From the NCBI GenBank assembly GCA_934120315.1, contig CAKOTX010000003.1:62001-126000 (forward strand): DNA of 64,000 nucleotides, written 5' to 3'. Position numbers and translations under genes: made by a program. The DNA is from an uncultured Clostridia bacterium. Its GTDB lineage: Bacteria > Bacillota > Clostridia > TANB77 > CAG-508. The notes beneath the pieces were generated by a model, which was given only the letters and a program-made list of their open reading frames with translations, was not told where the DNA came from and ran no database searches. Of this stretch, positions 1-8,647 are shown piece by piece (the stretch's first letter is position 1; every line of letters starts with the position of its first letter).

Positions 1-32
1 AATAATTAATAACAATATGTATTTTAAAGTTT

Positions 33-932
33 TTATAACGGATAAAGACATTTCGCATCACCTCTCTTTTCTGTATTTAATACTACAATTCTTTCAAAAA
101 TATGTTTATTTATCAATTTCGAAAGTTCTAGATTTTTTTCTATTTCTTCTAAATCTTTTCCATGAGCTGTAAAAACACCCTTAACACCTGAGCAAACTGC
201 ATAATCAATTGCCTCTACATCCTCTTTACTCCCAATCTCATCACATGCAATAACATCAGGAGCCATAGAACGTACCAAAATTCTCATAGCATACGGTTTA
301 GGCATATTATCAATTACATCTGTTCTTACTCCCACATCATTTTGAGGAACCCCTTTATACATTGCAGCAATTTCGCCTCGTTCATCAGCCACCCCAACCG
401 TTTTTCCTGCAAAACCAAGCGTTTTAATTCCATTACTTACATTTCGAATAATATCTCTTAGCAATGTCGTTTTGCCACATCCAGGAGGAGAAATTATAAG
501 AGTATTATGTACAGAATTATTACTAAAATCTAGAATCTCATTAATAATTCTATTACTACATCCAATCTTTTGCCTTGCAATCCTAAAATTCAAGCTAGAA
601 ATATAATTCATATTAATAACTTGTCCATTCTCCAAAACCGCACTTCCTACAATTCCAACCCTATTTCCTCCTTTAATAGTTATATATCCATCACAAATTT
701 GCCTCCTATATGAGTAAACCGAATTTTCGCACACTTTCTCAAACGCCTGTAAAATATCTTGCTGTTTTACAATATAATCAAGCAATTTCGTCTTATTTTC
801 ATATTTCAAAGCAAGTGGCTTTTCTGCTCTAAGTCGTATTTCTTCAATATTTTCACTGTTTTGATTTTCTTGCATAATTATTTGCCTTATCACCGCAGGC
901 AAATATTCTAGAACATTTTTTACTTCATCCAT
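33..932 (-). CDS. spoIIIAA: Stage III sporulation protein AA (SpoIIIAA ATPase)
   Basis: The 299-residue product is a cytoplasmic secretion-type ATPase of the SpoIIIA-SpoIIQ channel that links mother cell and forespore during engulfment. The P-loop SPPGCGKTTLL lies near residue 150, followed by VADERGEIA and the Walker B-like DVIACDEIG and then FTAHG, the order expected for SpoIIIAA. Length matches the family (about 300). The start has AGGAGG seven bases upstream. Immediately upstream lies a 31-bp repeat array whose truncated first piece touches the ribosome binding site. The rest of a spoIIIA operon, if present, would lie beyond the left edge of the window. The identification is firm from motifs and length. 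Confidence 0.95.
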   Translation of the reverse strand: MDEVKNVLEYLPAVIRQIIMQENQNSENIEEIRLRAEKPLALKYENKTKLLDYIVKQQDILQAFEKVCENSVYSYRRQICDGYITIKGGNRVGIVGSAVLENGQVINMNYISSLNFRIARQKIGCSNRIINEILDFSNNSVHNTLIISPPGCGKTTLLRDIIRNVSNGIKTLGFAGKTVGVADERGEIAAMYKGVPQNDVGVRTDVIDNMPKPYAMRILVRSMAPDVIACDEIGSKEDVEAIDYAVCSGVKGVFTAHGKDLEEIEKNLELSKLINKHIFERIVVLNTEKRGDAKCLYPL

Positions 933-942
933 GTTTCCTCCT

Positions 943-1054
943 TGTCAATTTGGTGTCAATTTGGTGTCGGTGTTTTTTTTGACATCGTTGTCAATTTGGT
1001 ACCGGTGTTTTTCTTGACAGCCTTGTCAATTTGGTACCGGTGTTTTTCTTGACA
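943..1054. repeat. Direct array of three 31-bp repeat units plus an 11-bp fragment
   Basis: An 11-bp piece TGTCAATTTGG (943-953) is followed by full units at 954-984, 989-1019 and 1024-1054. The starts are exactly 35 bp apart, with spacers TCGT and GCCT. Every unit begins TGTCAATTTGG and ends in TTGACA or TTTGACA. The first has GTGTCGGTG and a run of eight T; the second and third have GTACCGGTG followed by TTTTTCTT. The array lies between the terminator of the unknown gene at 1125-2465 and the ribosome binding site of spoIIIAA. Confidence 0.95.
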
Positions 1055-1056
1055 CC

Positions 1057-1091
1057 AAAAAAAGAACATATATTATATATATATGCTCTTT
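1057..1091 (-). terminator. Terminator of the gene at 1125-2465
   Basis: On the minus strand AAAGAGCATATAT pairs with ATATATGTTCTTT (one G-U pair), followed by seven T. It is 34 bp past the stop codon and borders the repeat array. Confidence 0.75.
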
Positions 1092-1124
1092 CCAGTCTTT
1101 TTAGAACTATTTTTTTATTCAATT

Positions 1125-2465
1125 TTATTGAATTCCGCTAAAATTTTTATATACATTTAAGAACAAATCTTGTAGCTCTTTATCTGTTGCATCATTTATT
1201 ATTATTGCATTATTTGAATTAAATGCATCTATGCTCAAATTAGAATCAAATGTAACTACATTATTATATGTTACACTAATACTTGTTTTTCCATCAGCTG
1301 TTGATGAAGAAGTTGATGAAGAACCTGAATAAACTATATCAGCTGTTATTGTTTCCTCTACATCATCTAATTTTGCTAAGTTTTTATAAGCCATCTCGAT
1401 TTGAATATTTGCCACTTCTTCGCCATCTGAATTAGCTTTAATTCCAACAATATAGCTTAACTCATCTTTATTAGTAAATTTTTCTATACTTACTTGTCCA
1501 ACAAGTTCATTATCTTCATATGCATAAAATACAAGTTTATTATCTGACTTTTCTACTGCTGCAACAATTTCAGCCACATCATCAGTTACAGTTTTTATTT
1601 CACATTCTGTTAACTCGCCTGATTTTATAGTTAATACAATTTGAACTCTATCAGCATCTGTTGTATCAGTTTCTTTTATTGCATCTACAAAATTGTCTAT
1701 TTGTGTTTTCAAATCTTCTACTGTTGTTCCAGCAGATAATTTATTTAATAAGTCTCTATCCTCTTTCAATGCATTTGCTAATTTTTCAATTAAATTTATA
1801 AATTGTTCTGCAGATACATCCATTGTTACTTTAGTTTGATCTTTTGTTTTTGTCTTAGAGAACATGTCTTTTGTCATGTTGTCATATAATACTTTAGAAT
1901 ATTTGTCTTTTATTTGGCTTATTTCTTTATCAGAAAAATTTAATCCACTTAATGTAATATTATCTGGAATATTGCTTGTGTCCATTCCAAATCTATCTGC
2001 CAATGCTTTTAAATCTTCATTTTTTATTGCGATAAATTTGTCACTTAAAAGTTTTGTTTGTATTCCATAAGTTTCTCCATCACGTTTGTATTGAATTGGA
2101 ATATTAATTCCTTGTGATAATTCCACTGTGAATTTTTGTTCAGCTAATTTCTTTGCTGTATCTGTTTTTCCTTCTACACCTATTGTTGTGCTGTCCAATA
2201 TGGTTAGCCCATCAAGCGCACTCCCTTGGTCTGGTGCTTCAAATGTTATTTTTCCTTTGTTTTCAAATGCTGTATTTGTTTGCTTTTCTACATATTTTTC
2301 TAAATTAGTGTCTTTTAAATCTTTTGTAAAATCATCTGATAGTAAATATGAGAAAAATAATTGTTTATCGGATTTTAATGCATCTGTTGCAAAATATGCA
2401 TATCCTAATCCTGCTCCTAATAGTACTACAACCAATACTATAGCTAATAAAACTTTCTTTTTCAT
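1125..2465 (-). CDS. Membrane-anchored or secreted protein of unknown function
   Basis: No family is recognised. The 446-residue product has a lysine start (MKKK), one hydrophobic segment at about 5-26 and a long extracytoplasmic domain rich in Asp, Lys and Thr with no cysteine. A serine/threonine run (GSSSTSSSTADG) near residue 387 looks like a flexible linker before the last 60 residues. The pattern fits a lipid-free, N-terminally anchored surface protein made mainly of beta strands. A terminator follows the stop and a separate terminator isolates the upstream yebC gene, so it appears to be a single-gene unit. Function is unknown. Confidence 0.7.
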   Translation of the reverse strand: MKKKVLLAIVLVVVLLGAGLGYAYFATDALKSDKQLFFSYLLSDDFTKDLKDTNLEKYVEKQTNTAFENKGKITFEAPDQGSALDGLTILDSTTIGVEGKTDTAKKLAEQKFTVELSQGINIPIQYKRDGETYGIQTKLLSDKFIAIKNEDLKALADRFGMDTSNIPDNITLSGLNFSDKEISQIKDKYSKVLYDNMTKDMFSKTKTKDQTKVTMDVSAEQFINLIEKLANALKEDRDLLNKLSAGTTVEDLKTQIDNFVDAIKETDTTDADRVQIVLTIKSGELTECEIKTVTDDVAEIVAAVEKSDNKLVFYAYEDNELVGQVSIEKFTNKDELSYIVGIKANSDGEEVANIQIEMAYKNLAKLDDVEETITADIVYSGSSSTSSSTADGKTSISVTYNNVVTFDSNLSIDAFNSNNAIIINDATDKELQDLFLNVYKNFSGIQ

Positions 2466-2513
2466 CTTTTTCTACCCCTCTTCTATAAAATATCTATTTC
2501 TAGTTTACTATAA

Positions 2514-2550
2514 TAAAAAAAAACTGTCAATATTTTTAGAAAATTTGACA
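2514..2550 (-). terminator. Terminator after yebC
   Basis: TTGTCAA pairs with TTGACA across an A+T loop and is followed on the minus strand by a long T run (2514-2523). The stem sequence resembles the ends of the 31-bp repeats but the core of that repeat is absent. Confidence 0.6.
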
Positions 2551-2564
2551 ATTTTTTTAATTTT

Positions 2565-3290
2565 TTATTCTTCCCAGTTATGATATATATCCATAACGTC
2601 ATCTAATTCTTCTAGTCTTTCAATTAATCTTTCCATTTTTTCAACTCCAGCTTCATCTAATGCAACTGTTGTTGTTGGAACCATTTGAACATCTGCTTCT
2701 AAGAATGTTAATCCAGCTTCTTCTAATTTTTCTCTTACTGCAGAAAAATCTGATGGTGCTGTTGTTATTTCATATACTTCATCTGATGAATTGAAATCTT
2801 CTGCTCCAGCATCTAATGCTAACATCATTATTTCTTCTTCGTCCATATCTGTTGATGCTTTTTCAATTACAATTACACCTTTTTTATTGAACATATATGA
2901 TACACATCCTGTTGTTCCTAAGTTTCCTCCTGCTTTATCAAATACATGTCTAACATCTGATGCTGTTCTGTTTCTGTTATCTGTATTTGCATTAACTATT
3001 ACAGCTACTCCTGATGGTCCATATCCTTCATATACTACTTCTTCATAATTTGCAGTATTTCCTTCTCCTGATGCTTTTTTGATTGCATTATTGATTGTGT
3101 CATTTGGCATGTTTGCTGCTTTACATTTTGCTATTACATCTTTTAGTTTTGAGTTTCCTGATGGGTCTGGTCCACCTTCTTTTACTGCAATTAATAATTC
3201 TCTTCCTAATTTTGTGAATATTTTTCCTCTTGCTGCATCAGCTTTTCCTTTTTTTGCTTGGATATTGTGCCATTTGCTATGTCCTGACAT
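2565..3290 (-). CDS. yebC: YebC/PmpR-family protein (TACO1-like)
   Basis: The protein starts MSGHSKWHNIQAKKGKAD, the invariant opening of the YebC/TACO1 family, and has 241 residues, the usual length. The frame is open for 33 more codons upstream, but AGGAGG lies seven bases before the ATG at 3288-3290 and homologues start there. Family members were long listed as transcription regulators; recent work ties them to translation of proline-rich or otherwise stalled stretches. The conserved GPSGVAVIVNANTDNRNR is present. It has its own promoter and terminator, so it is probably transcribed alone. Confidence 0.96.
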   Translation of the reverse strand: MSGHSKWHNIQAKKGKADAARGKIFTKLGRELLIAVKEGGPDPSGNSKLKDVIAKCKAANMPNDTINNAIKKASGEGNTANYEEVVYEGYGPSGVAVIVNANTDNRNRTASDVRHVFDKAGGNLGTTGCVSYMFNKKGVIVIEKASTDMDEEEIMMLALDAGAEDFNSSDEVYEITTAPSDFSAVREKLEEAGLTFLEADVQMVPTTTVALDEAGVEKMERLIERLEELDDVMDIYHNWEE

Positions 3291-3326
3291 GTTAATTCCT
3301 CCTCTTTTTATAAAATCATATTTTAT

Positions 3327-3355
3327 ATTGTAACATATTTTTTTACATTTGTGTA
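3327..3355 (-). promoter_or_regulatory. Probable sigma-A promoter of yebC
   Basis: Minus strand -35 TACACA (3350-3355), 17-bp spacer, -10 TACAAT (3327-3332). The -10 lies within TGTTACAATATAAA, which is repeated in front of the zinc-ribbon gene. Confidence 0.55.
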
Positions 3356-3372
3356 GACTTTTGGTAAATATT

Positions 3373-5220
3373 TTATTCTTTTTCTTCAAATTGCTTAAAA
3401 AACTCTACAAAATCTTCTGGCTTTGGTTCTGGCAATTGGGGTCTTGTGCGAATAATCTCCTCAAAATAATGCCTTAAAAATTTCTCTATAACTTCTTCTT
3501 GATTATCAACAGCAATAACATTTGCAAATAAATTTTTGAACTCTTTCTGTTTTATAGTATTCAATTTTTCAACTAATACATCCATTTCACTTTCTGACAA
3601 CATATATTCATACACTAAATTCGCTATAACAGCATTAAATAATCTTGATATTATTACTGAATCATCTTCTCTAATATTATCACCCACAAATTTTATAGCA
3701 CTTCCACCAGCTAATCCGCAAACAAGTCCTCCTGCAATTCCTATTGCTGTTCCTACACCTGGCGAAATCGTAGTACCCATTGCAGCTGCTGCCTTTGTTG
3801 TTGCTACAGATGTAGCTAGAGTTCCACCACTTGATGTAGCAAGTACCCCTATTAATGATAACATATTTTTTGTATATTGCGCTCCTGATAGTCTCTTTTT
3901 CAAAATTCTGTATGTATCTGGCACTGAGAAAACAGCAATTGTTATAAGTGATGTTACTACATTACTTCTCAGAATTTTAGCTAGTTGCTTTGTCGCAGCT
4001 GCGCCAGAAATAGCTGACTTTCCAGACATACCACGGATTGCATTAACAATAGTTTGTGCCGTACTATATCCCATAGATTTTACAATATATGTGCTAAGCG
4101 GAATAAGACTATGTGTTAAAGTCGTTCTAGCCACCTGCTGTGTAAATATGTGTGCAAAAAATGATAATCCAAACACTTGAATTCCTGCCTCCAATGCAGC
4201 GCCAAAAGCTTCTTTTTTGTTTCCATCTCTTAAATATGATAATGCGAAAGTTACTAAAAATGTAATTCCTAATGCATATGAACAATTTACTGCACCTGTA
4301 ACAGTATCATATGTTAATGACTCTATTGTTCCTGGTTTGCAAAGATTTCGTGCTTGATTATATGTTATTTTCCCTCTTTTTATATATTTAGATGCATCAT
4401 TAGGATTTGAAACTCCTGCAACTTTGCCTTCGAGAATCTTTTTTCTAAATTCATTTACTGCTTCTGCATATTTATCCTTTGGAACTTCTATTAGCATTGG
4501 CGTTCCATCTTTATTAAAATATCTAAATTGCTCTGTTGCTTTATCAAAACAAGCATTGATGCATCCTCTACCAGAGCTATAATATTTAGTCTGAATTTCA
4601 ACACCATTAACTAATCGGTCTGCGCCATTTTTCTCGTTTGTTCTTCCTACAACTTTCGCATCATTTCCTTGTAACTTATCTAATAGATTAAGTGCTTCTT
4701 CCGCCATTTCTCCATGACCTTGATTAGTATTAACTTTTGCATAGTTTTCTGGAACAATAGCTTCTAAATCTGCAAATATATTTTCTGCTGATGTTACTGA
4801 TTCTTTTACAATTTTAGAATATGTATCAGCATAACATTTGAAAAAATTTTCCTGTTCTTTTATTTCAAAAAGTACTTTTTCATTAAATATGACTTCATAT
4901 TTGTCAGCGTCAACTTTTTTCACTTTAAAATCTTCAGGATTAAAATATTCCCATCTTAAATAATGATATATAATTGTTTCCTTTGACTTCGTTTTTGAAT
5001 TTGTTTTCTTTTGGAAATGTGGATTTGATTTAAAAAATATCCCTTTATCAGTTATTACCATTCCATAAATTTTATTATTTTTTACATTTTCAGCCCACAA
5101 AATCTTTTGCTCTCTTGGAACTGGAAATCTTTCATGAATTTTCTTTATACTTTTAGGTGTTAATTCTGTATTATTTACTTTTTTAAATTTTTTTAATGTT
5201 TCTTCAACTACAAAATCCAT
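3373..5220 (-). CDS. Membrane protein with PD-(D/E)XK nuclease-like domain
   Basis: The 615-residue product has at least three parts. Residues about 35-135 look like a small PH/GRAM-type beta domain (WAENVKNNKIYGMVITDKG). Residues about 165-305 carry GHGEMAEEALNLLDKL, then GADRLVNGVEIQTKYY, then EVPKDKY and GTIESLTYD. The series E171 or E174, D201, Q210-x-K212 matches the E-D-(E/Q)xK pattern of the PD-(D/E)XK nuclease fold. Residues about 310-510 hold several hydrophobic, Gly/Ala-rich segments that may insert in a membrane; the last 100 residues are helical and acidic. The zinc-ribbon gene upstream ends 1 bp before this start, so the two are one operon. The nuclease reading is inference from motif spacing; role unknown (defence, toxin or housekeeping). 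Confidence 0.6.
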   Translation of the reverse strand: MDFVVEETLKKFKKVNNTELTPKSIKKIHERFPVPREQKILWAENVKNNKIYGMVITDKGIFFKSNPHFQKKTNSKTKSKETIIYHYLRWEYFNPEDFKVKKVDADKYEVIFNEKVLFEIKEQENFFKCYADTYSKIVKESVTSAENIFADLEAIVPENYAKVNTNQGHGEMAEEALNLLDKLQGNDAKVVGRTNEKNGADRLVNGVEIQTKYYSSGRGCINACFDKATEQFRYFNKDGTPMLIEVPKDKYAEAVNEFRKKILEGKVAGVSNPNDASKYIKRGKITYNQARNLCKPGTIESLTYDTVTGAVNCSYALGITFLVTFALSYLRDGNKKEAFGAALEAGIQVFGLSFFAHIFTQQVARTTLTHSLIPLSTYIVKSMGYSTAQTIVNAIRGMSGKSAISGAAATKQLAKILRSNVVTSLITIAVFSVPDTYRILKKRLSGAQYTKNMLSLIGVLATSSGGTLATSVATTKAAAAMGTTISPGVGTAIGIAGGLVCGLAGGSAIKFVGDNIREDDSVIISRLFNAVIANLVYEYMLSESEMDVLVEKLNTIKQKEFKNLFANVIAVDNQEEVIEKFLRHYFEEIIRTRPQLPEPKPEDFVEFFKQFEEKE

Positions 5221-5221
5221 T

Positions 5222-6361
5222 TTAATTCTCCCTATTCTTTTTCAAAGTATGATAATTAATTATAACCTCAGCATCTACATTATAAGAAGTATTCACCGTG
5301 AAGTCTTTGCTTCCATTTATTGACACTGACTCAACCTCTCCATCTTTTTTAATCCATCCTGTAATAATATCATAAATGGGTTCAACTTTTACATTCTGAA
5401 ATCCTTTTTCTTCAAATTGTTTAACCACATCTGCATATTGCATTCCTTTTGCCTCTTTAGAAGTCAAAGGTGCATAAATCTTTTCTAATGTATGATACAC
5501 TACTGTAATCTTTTCAGATGGCAAAAATTTTGTTTCTGCAGAAAATTTCATCTTATTCCTAATAATAACATCTGTAACAACATTTTCTTTCTCCTTTTGT
5601 GTAATTTTCAAATCTGGAATTTCTTTCGAATTAACATTTTCAAATCCTGATGCTCTTAATTTGGTTTCAACACTTTCATAATTAGTTCCAATTAAATCTT
5701 CAGAATCATATCTGACTGGAATTAGCGTAATATAAAAAATATATGCTCCTATTGCAATTAAAATTAAAAGAATTGTAATAACAGTAATTAATATACCTTT
5801 TTTGTGCTTTCTTCTCCATGCTCGGCTTTTTTCACTCTCAATTCTTGCTTCTTCTTCATTTATTTTTTCAAGCATATCAGCTGTTTTCTTTTTCTCACTA
5901 TGCACTTTTTTATATGTTTCTGCACCAATTTCCAATGCAGATGTTATCATTGATGATACAGCATCAGAAGCTAAAGCAACTATCTCATTGTCTACATCAT
6001 CAGTATCGTCATCATCATCAAACTCTTCTTCATCATTAATATCATCTTTATCATCTAAATAATAATTATCTGTATTTTCATGATCTTCATCATCAATTTC
6101 ATCTTCATTTATAAAATTTTCGTGCCCACACTCTGTACAATTCCACGAATAATATGTATCTGAAAATCCATCTTGCTTATTTAAAAGAGCTCCGCACTCA
6201 TCGCAATACCAAGCAACACCTTTATATAAATCACCATTATATGTATCTTCATCCATAATCATTTGACCACATCTTAAACATCTCCATGTTCCATATTCTG
6301 GGTCAAATCCTTTTTGATTGTTAAGTATAGCACCACATTTTGGGCAAGTATATTCGTCCAT
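5222..6361 (-). CDS. Double zinc-ribbon membrane protein with PASTA-like repeats
   Basis: The 379-residue product starts with two zinc ribbons: C6/C9 with C28/C31, and C53/C56 with C75/C78. A strongly acidic stretch (about 85-125, with DEEEFDDDDD), a helical charged region and one transmembrane segment (about 189-213) follow. The outside part has two PASTA-like units, each with a (V/A)xxxF/LxxxGF(E/Q)NV core. The layout is cytoplasmic zinc ribbons, membrane anchor and extracytoplasmic binding domain. It is the first gene of an operon with the PD-(D/E)XK-like protein, 1 bp apart. It may sense or recruit through zinc ribbons; no function is established. Confidence 0.65.
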   Translation of the reverse strand: MDEYTCPKCGAILNNQKGFDPEYGTWRCLRCGQMIMDEDTYNGDLYKGVAWYCDECGALLNKQDGFSDTYYSWNCTECGHENFINEDEIDDEDHENTDNYYLDDKDDINDEEEFDDDDDTDDVDNEIVALASDAVSSMITSALEIGAETYKKVHSEKKKTADMLEKINEEEARIESEKSRAWRRKHKKGILITVITILLILIAIGAYIFYITLIPVRYDSEDLIGTNYESVETKLRASGFENVNSKEIPDLKITQKEKENVVTDVIIRNKMKFSAETKFLPSEKITVVYHTLEKIYAPLTSKEAKGMQYADVVKQFEEKGFQNVKVEPIYDIITGWIKKDGEVESVSINGSKDFTVNTSYNVDAEVIINYHTLKKNREN

Positions 6362-6395
6362 ATTTTATTCCCCTTTATATATTTTATCTATTTAT

Positions 6396-6424
6396 ATTGT
6401 AACATTTTGTAAGTAAAAAAACAA
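6396..6424 (-). promoter_or_regulatory. Probable promoter of the zinc-ribbon operon
   Basis: Minus strand -35 TTGTTT (6419-6424), 17-bp spacer, -10 TACAAT (6396-6401) in the same TGTTACAATATAAA context as at yebC. The inverted repeat pair ends 7 bp upstream. Confidence 0.5.
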
Positions 6425-6430
6425 TATAAA

Positions 6431-6496
6431 TGACAATTTGGGGTCGGTGTTTTTTTTGACAAGTGTGTCAAGAAAAACACCGACCCCAAATTAACA
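6431..6496. repeat. Inverted pair of 31-bp repeat units (GGGGTC type)
   Basis: Unit 6431-6461 (TGACAATTTGGGGTCGGTG, then T8, GACA), loop AGTG, then the complementary unit 6466-6496. The two arms pair over almost all 31 bp; one arm has eight T where the other implies TTTTTCTT. It ends 3 bp from the stop codon of the anti-sigma gene. Confidence 0.95.
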
Positions 6497-6499
6497 AAA

Positions 6500-8005
6500 T
6501 CACTTCAACTTAATTACCAGCGAATCCATCTCGTAGTAAGTTTCCCCGCCATGATCCTCTACCCCATCAACAGGATTTCTAACAGTCTCAACAGGGACAA
6601 TTTTTATATAATCAGTATCAGTATTTTCTATAAGTAAATACTCAATTGTTTCCCAAATTGCATTGCTATATTTTTTATTTGGAATATCGTGATAATCATA
6701 ATCTTCTCTAGTGCCATCAGCATAAATCAAAGTATTTTTATTGGATGTTGAAAAACAACTCAATTCTTTACCATTTGCATCATATACTTTATATTCTCTA
6801 GTTAATGGCAAATATTCTATATTAGGATCTGAATATCTGCCAGCAAAAGCGTTTGATGATTGTTGCGTTGCTGAATGATTAATTCTAACTATTGTCTGAA
6901 CTGGTGATGCAACAACTTTTTCTACTGTTTGTGTAATATTTCTAAACTCTGATTTTATTCCTGGATTTTCTATAACTTTACTATCCTTTAAAATATCATT
7001 TTTAGATACATTAACTTCAAATTCACCTGGCAAATCAATTGCCGTTTCTTCATTATTTCTTGCAAACCATTGGCAATCATTACTCCAACTATTATTTCTT
7101 GATACCCAATTGATATTAGTTGTCAATTTATTATTTTTTAGATTAATTTTAAAATCATCTTTTCCATTTAGCACATCATCACTTATAGAATACATCGTGT
7201 ATACTTTATATTCATATTCGCTTATTTGCTCTGTTCTTTGCCAATTTCTAATATAATATGGCTGATCATCAATATAAATACTACCATACCAAACTGTGTT
7301 TGGATTGAACTTATCATAATTATATATTCCACCTTCTTGCATATAATTTAACGAAATTGCTGGAACATATGTTGAATTTTGATGTTCCTCAATTGCTTTA
7401 TTAATTTCTGCAAGTCTCTTTTCATATGCCTCATTTAGTTCATCATCTGTAAGTGTAACATCATTAATACTAATATATTTTCCTGCTCTAGGCTCGGTAT
7501 AATACTTACGCATTATTGCATCTTTTTTGGCATCTTCCATTGCTTTAGCTTTATTCTTCTCTTGCTCTTGCAAATACTCTTCTGTAATAATGCTTTCACC
7601 AATTTTCAACTTTTTCGCATCTTCTTTGCTAAGTTTAACATCAAATTCTAATATAGTAATTCCTTCATTACACAATGTTGAAGTTAATTCAACACTTGTA
7701 TTTTTAAATACAATTTTTTGATTTTCAACAGGTTGCTTGTAATCCACATACTTACTAGAAAATTTGATGCCAAGCCAATCTGTTGCTGGAATCCCTTCTA
7801 TTTTTCCACCTGTTAGTGCATACACACCAAAAGTTCCAGCCATTGTGCATATAATCGAAATAATGGCAGTCATAATTTGTCTAAAATAATGATGCTTTCT
7901 TATAGTTTTATTTTTCAAAGTATAATTAATCCTATTTTGAACTCTTATAGGAATTTGCACATCGTTTTTGCTTACTGACACCAGTATATCTTCTATATTA
8001 TTCAT
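6500..8005 (-). CDS. Membrane anti-sigma factor-like protein (DUF4179-type)
   Basis: About 501 residues: a cytoplasmic N-terminal stretch of about 45 residues, one transmembrane segment (FRQIMTAIISIICTMAGTFG) and a large outside domain with many Asn, Tyr and Thr. It directly follows an ECF sigma factor gene, the usual place for the cognate anti-sigma factor. The frame is open five codons further upstream, but that ATG sits inside the ribosome binding site AAGGAGG; the ATG at 8003-8005 is preferred. It overlaps the sigma stop codon by 8 bp, so translation is probably coupled. The anti-sigma role is inferred from context and topology; the signal sensed is unknown. Confidence 0.7.
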   Translation of the reverse strand: MNNIEDILVSVSKNDVQIPIRVQNRINYTLKNKTIRKHHYFRQIMTAIISIICTMAGTFGVYALTGGKIEGIPATDWLGIKFSSKYVDYKQPVENQKIVFKNTSVELTSTLCNEGITILEFDVKLSKEDAKKLKIGESIITEEYLQEQEKNKAKAMEDAKKDAIMRKYYTEPRAGKYISINDVTLTDDELNEAYEKRLAEINKAIEEHQNSTYVPAISLNYMQEGGIYNYDKFNPNTVWYGSIYIDDQPYYIRNWQRTEQISEYEYKVYTMYSISDDVLNGKDDFKINLKNNKLTTNINWVSRNNSWSNDCQWFARNNEETAIDLPGEFEVNVSKNDILKDSKVIENPGIKSEFRNITQTVEKVVASPVQTIVRINHSATQQSSNAFAGRYSDPNIEYLPLTREYKVYDANGKELSCFSTSNKNTLIYADGTREDYDYHDIPNKKYSNAIWETIEYLLIENTDTDYIKIVPVETVRNPVDGVEDHGGETYYEMDSLVIKLK

Positions 8006-8516
8006 AATACCCTCCTTCATATTGATTTTTTAATTTTTCCTTTGCTCTAAACATTTTGCTTCTTACTGTACTTTCTTTCATTTTCAATATTTTTCCAATA
8101 TCTTTTGTGGAATATCCTGAACAATAATATAATGTTAAAATCATTTTTTCGTCTTCTTTTAAATCTCTAATCAACACATCAAATCCCATATTTTCAAACG
8201 TTTCTTCTTCGCTTTTTATATAATTCTCACATTCGTTTTCGTCATATGATATAGGATTCTTTTTTCTTTTTCTATGGATATCATTACATTCATTAATTAA
8301 AATTCTTATAAGCCAAGTTTTAAATAATTTGTTATCCCTCAACTTTTTCAAATTTTTATAACACGCCAAAATTGTTTCTTGGATTGCATCTGCAATATCT
8401 TCTTCATCTTTTAATTTGCTTTTGGCTATCAAATACATTTCCTTTTGAACTCTTAATATTAATTCATTAAAAGCTTGTTCATCATTCTTTTGGGCCCTTT
8501 CTACAAGTTCTTCCAC
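7998..8516 (-). CDS. ECF RNA polymerase sigma factor
   Basis: The 172-residue protein has sigma region 2 (residues about 10-75, with DIADAIQETILACYKNL and FKTWLIRILINECNDIHRK) and region 4 (about 115-165, with YYCSGYSTKDIGKILKMKE and STVRSKMFRAKEKLK). Length and the lack of region 3 fit the extracytoplasmic-function group, close to the SigV/SigW type. The start codon is GTG with GGAGG seven bases before it; an ATG in the other frame leads to an early stop. The next gene encodes a membrane protein likely to hold it inactive. Targets cannot be deduced here; no clear AAC-type autoregulatory promoter was seen upstream. Confidence 0.92.
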   Translation of the reverse strand: MEELVERAQKNDEQAFNELILRVQKEMYLIAKSKLKDEEDIADAIQETILACYKNLKKLRDNKLFKTWLIRILINECNDIHRKRKKNPISYDENECENYIKSEEETFENMGFDVLIRDLKEDEKMILTLYYCSGYSTKDIGKILKMKESTVRSKMFRAKEKLKNQYEGGYYE

Positions 8517-8581
8517 ATCTATACCTCCATTCTTTAGTATGTCATACTTACACCTATTAGATGCTTTAATTTTAAATTTTG

Positions 8582-8647
8582 TTGCAATTTGGGGTCGGTG
8601 TTTTTTTTGACACGCTTGTCAAGAAAAACACCGACCCCAAATTGTCA
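8582..8647. repeat. Inverted pair of 31-bp repeat units (GGGGTC type)
   Basis: Unit 8582-8612, loop CGCT, complementary unit 8617-8647. The outer TGTCA at 8643-8647 contains the stop codon of the ABC permease gene (TGA read on the minus strand). The left unit starts TTGCA instead of TGTCA, the only decay in the pair. Confidence 0.95.

Noticed and set aside
943..1054. CRISPR array
   Set aside because: The regular 35-bp period looks like an array, but spacers are only 4 bp, units vary in the core, and the same units occur as inverted pairs elsewhere.
2525..2550. TGTCAA...TTGACA as a degenerate repeat unit
   Set aside because: Only the 6-bp ends match; the core is missing, and the T run makes it an ordinary terminator.
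2128..2583. Plus-strand open frames opposite minus-strand genes (for example this one, 3536-4180, 27326-27823, 60240-60899)
   Set aside because: They are shadows of well-supported minus-strand genes, lack ribosome binding sites and have no recognisable domains.
3291..3389. 33-codon extension of YebC
   Set aside because: Homologues start at MSGHSKW, and the AGGAGG site lies directly before that ATG.
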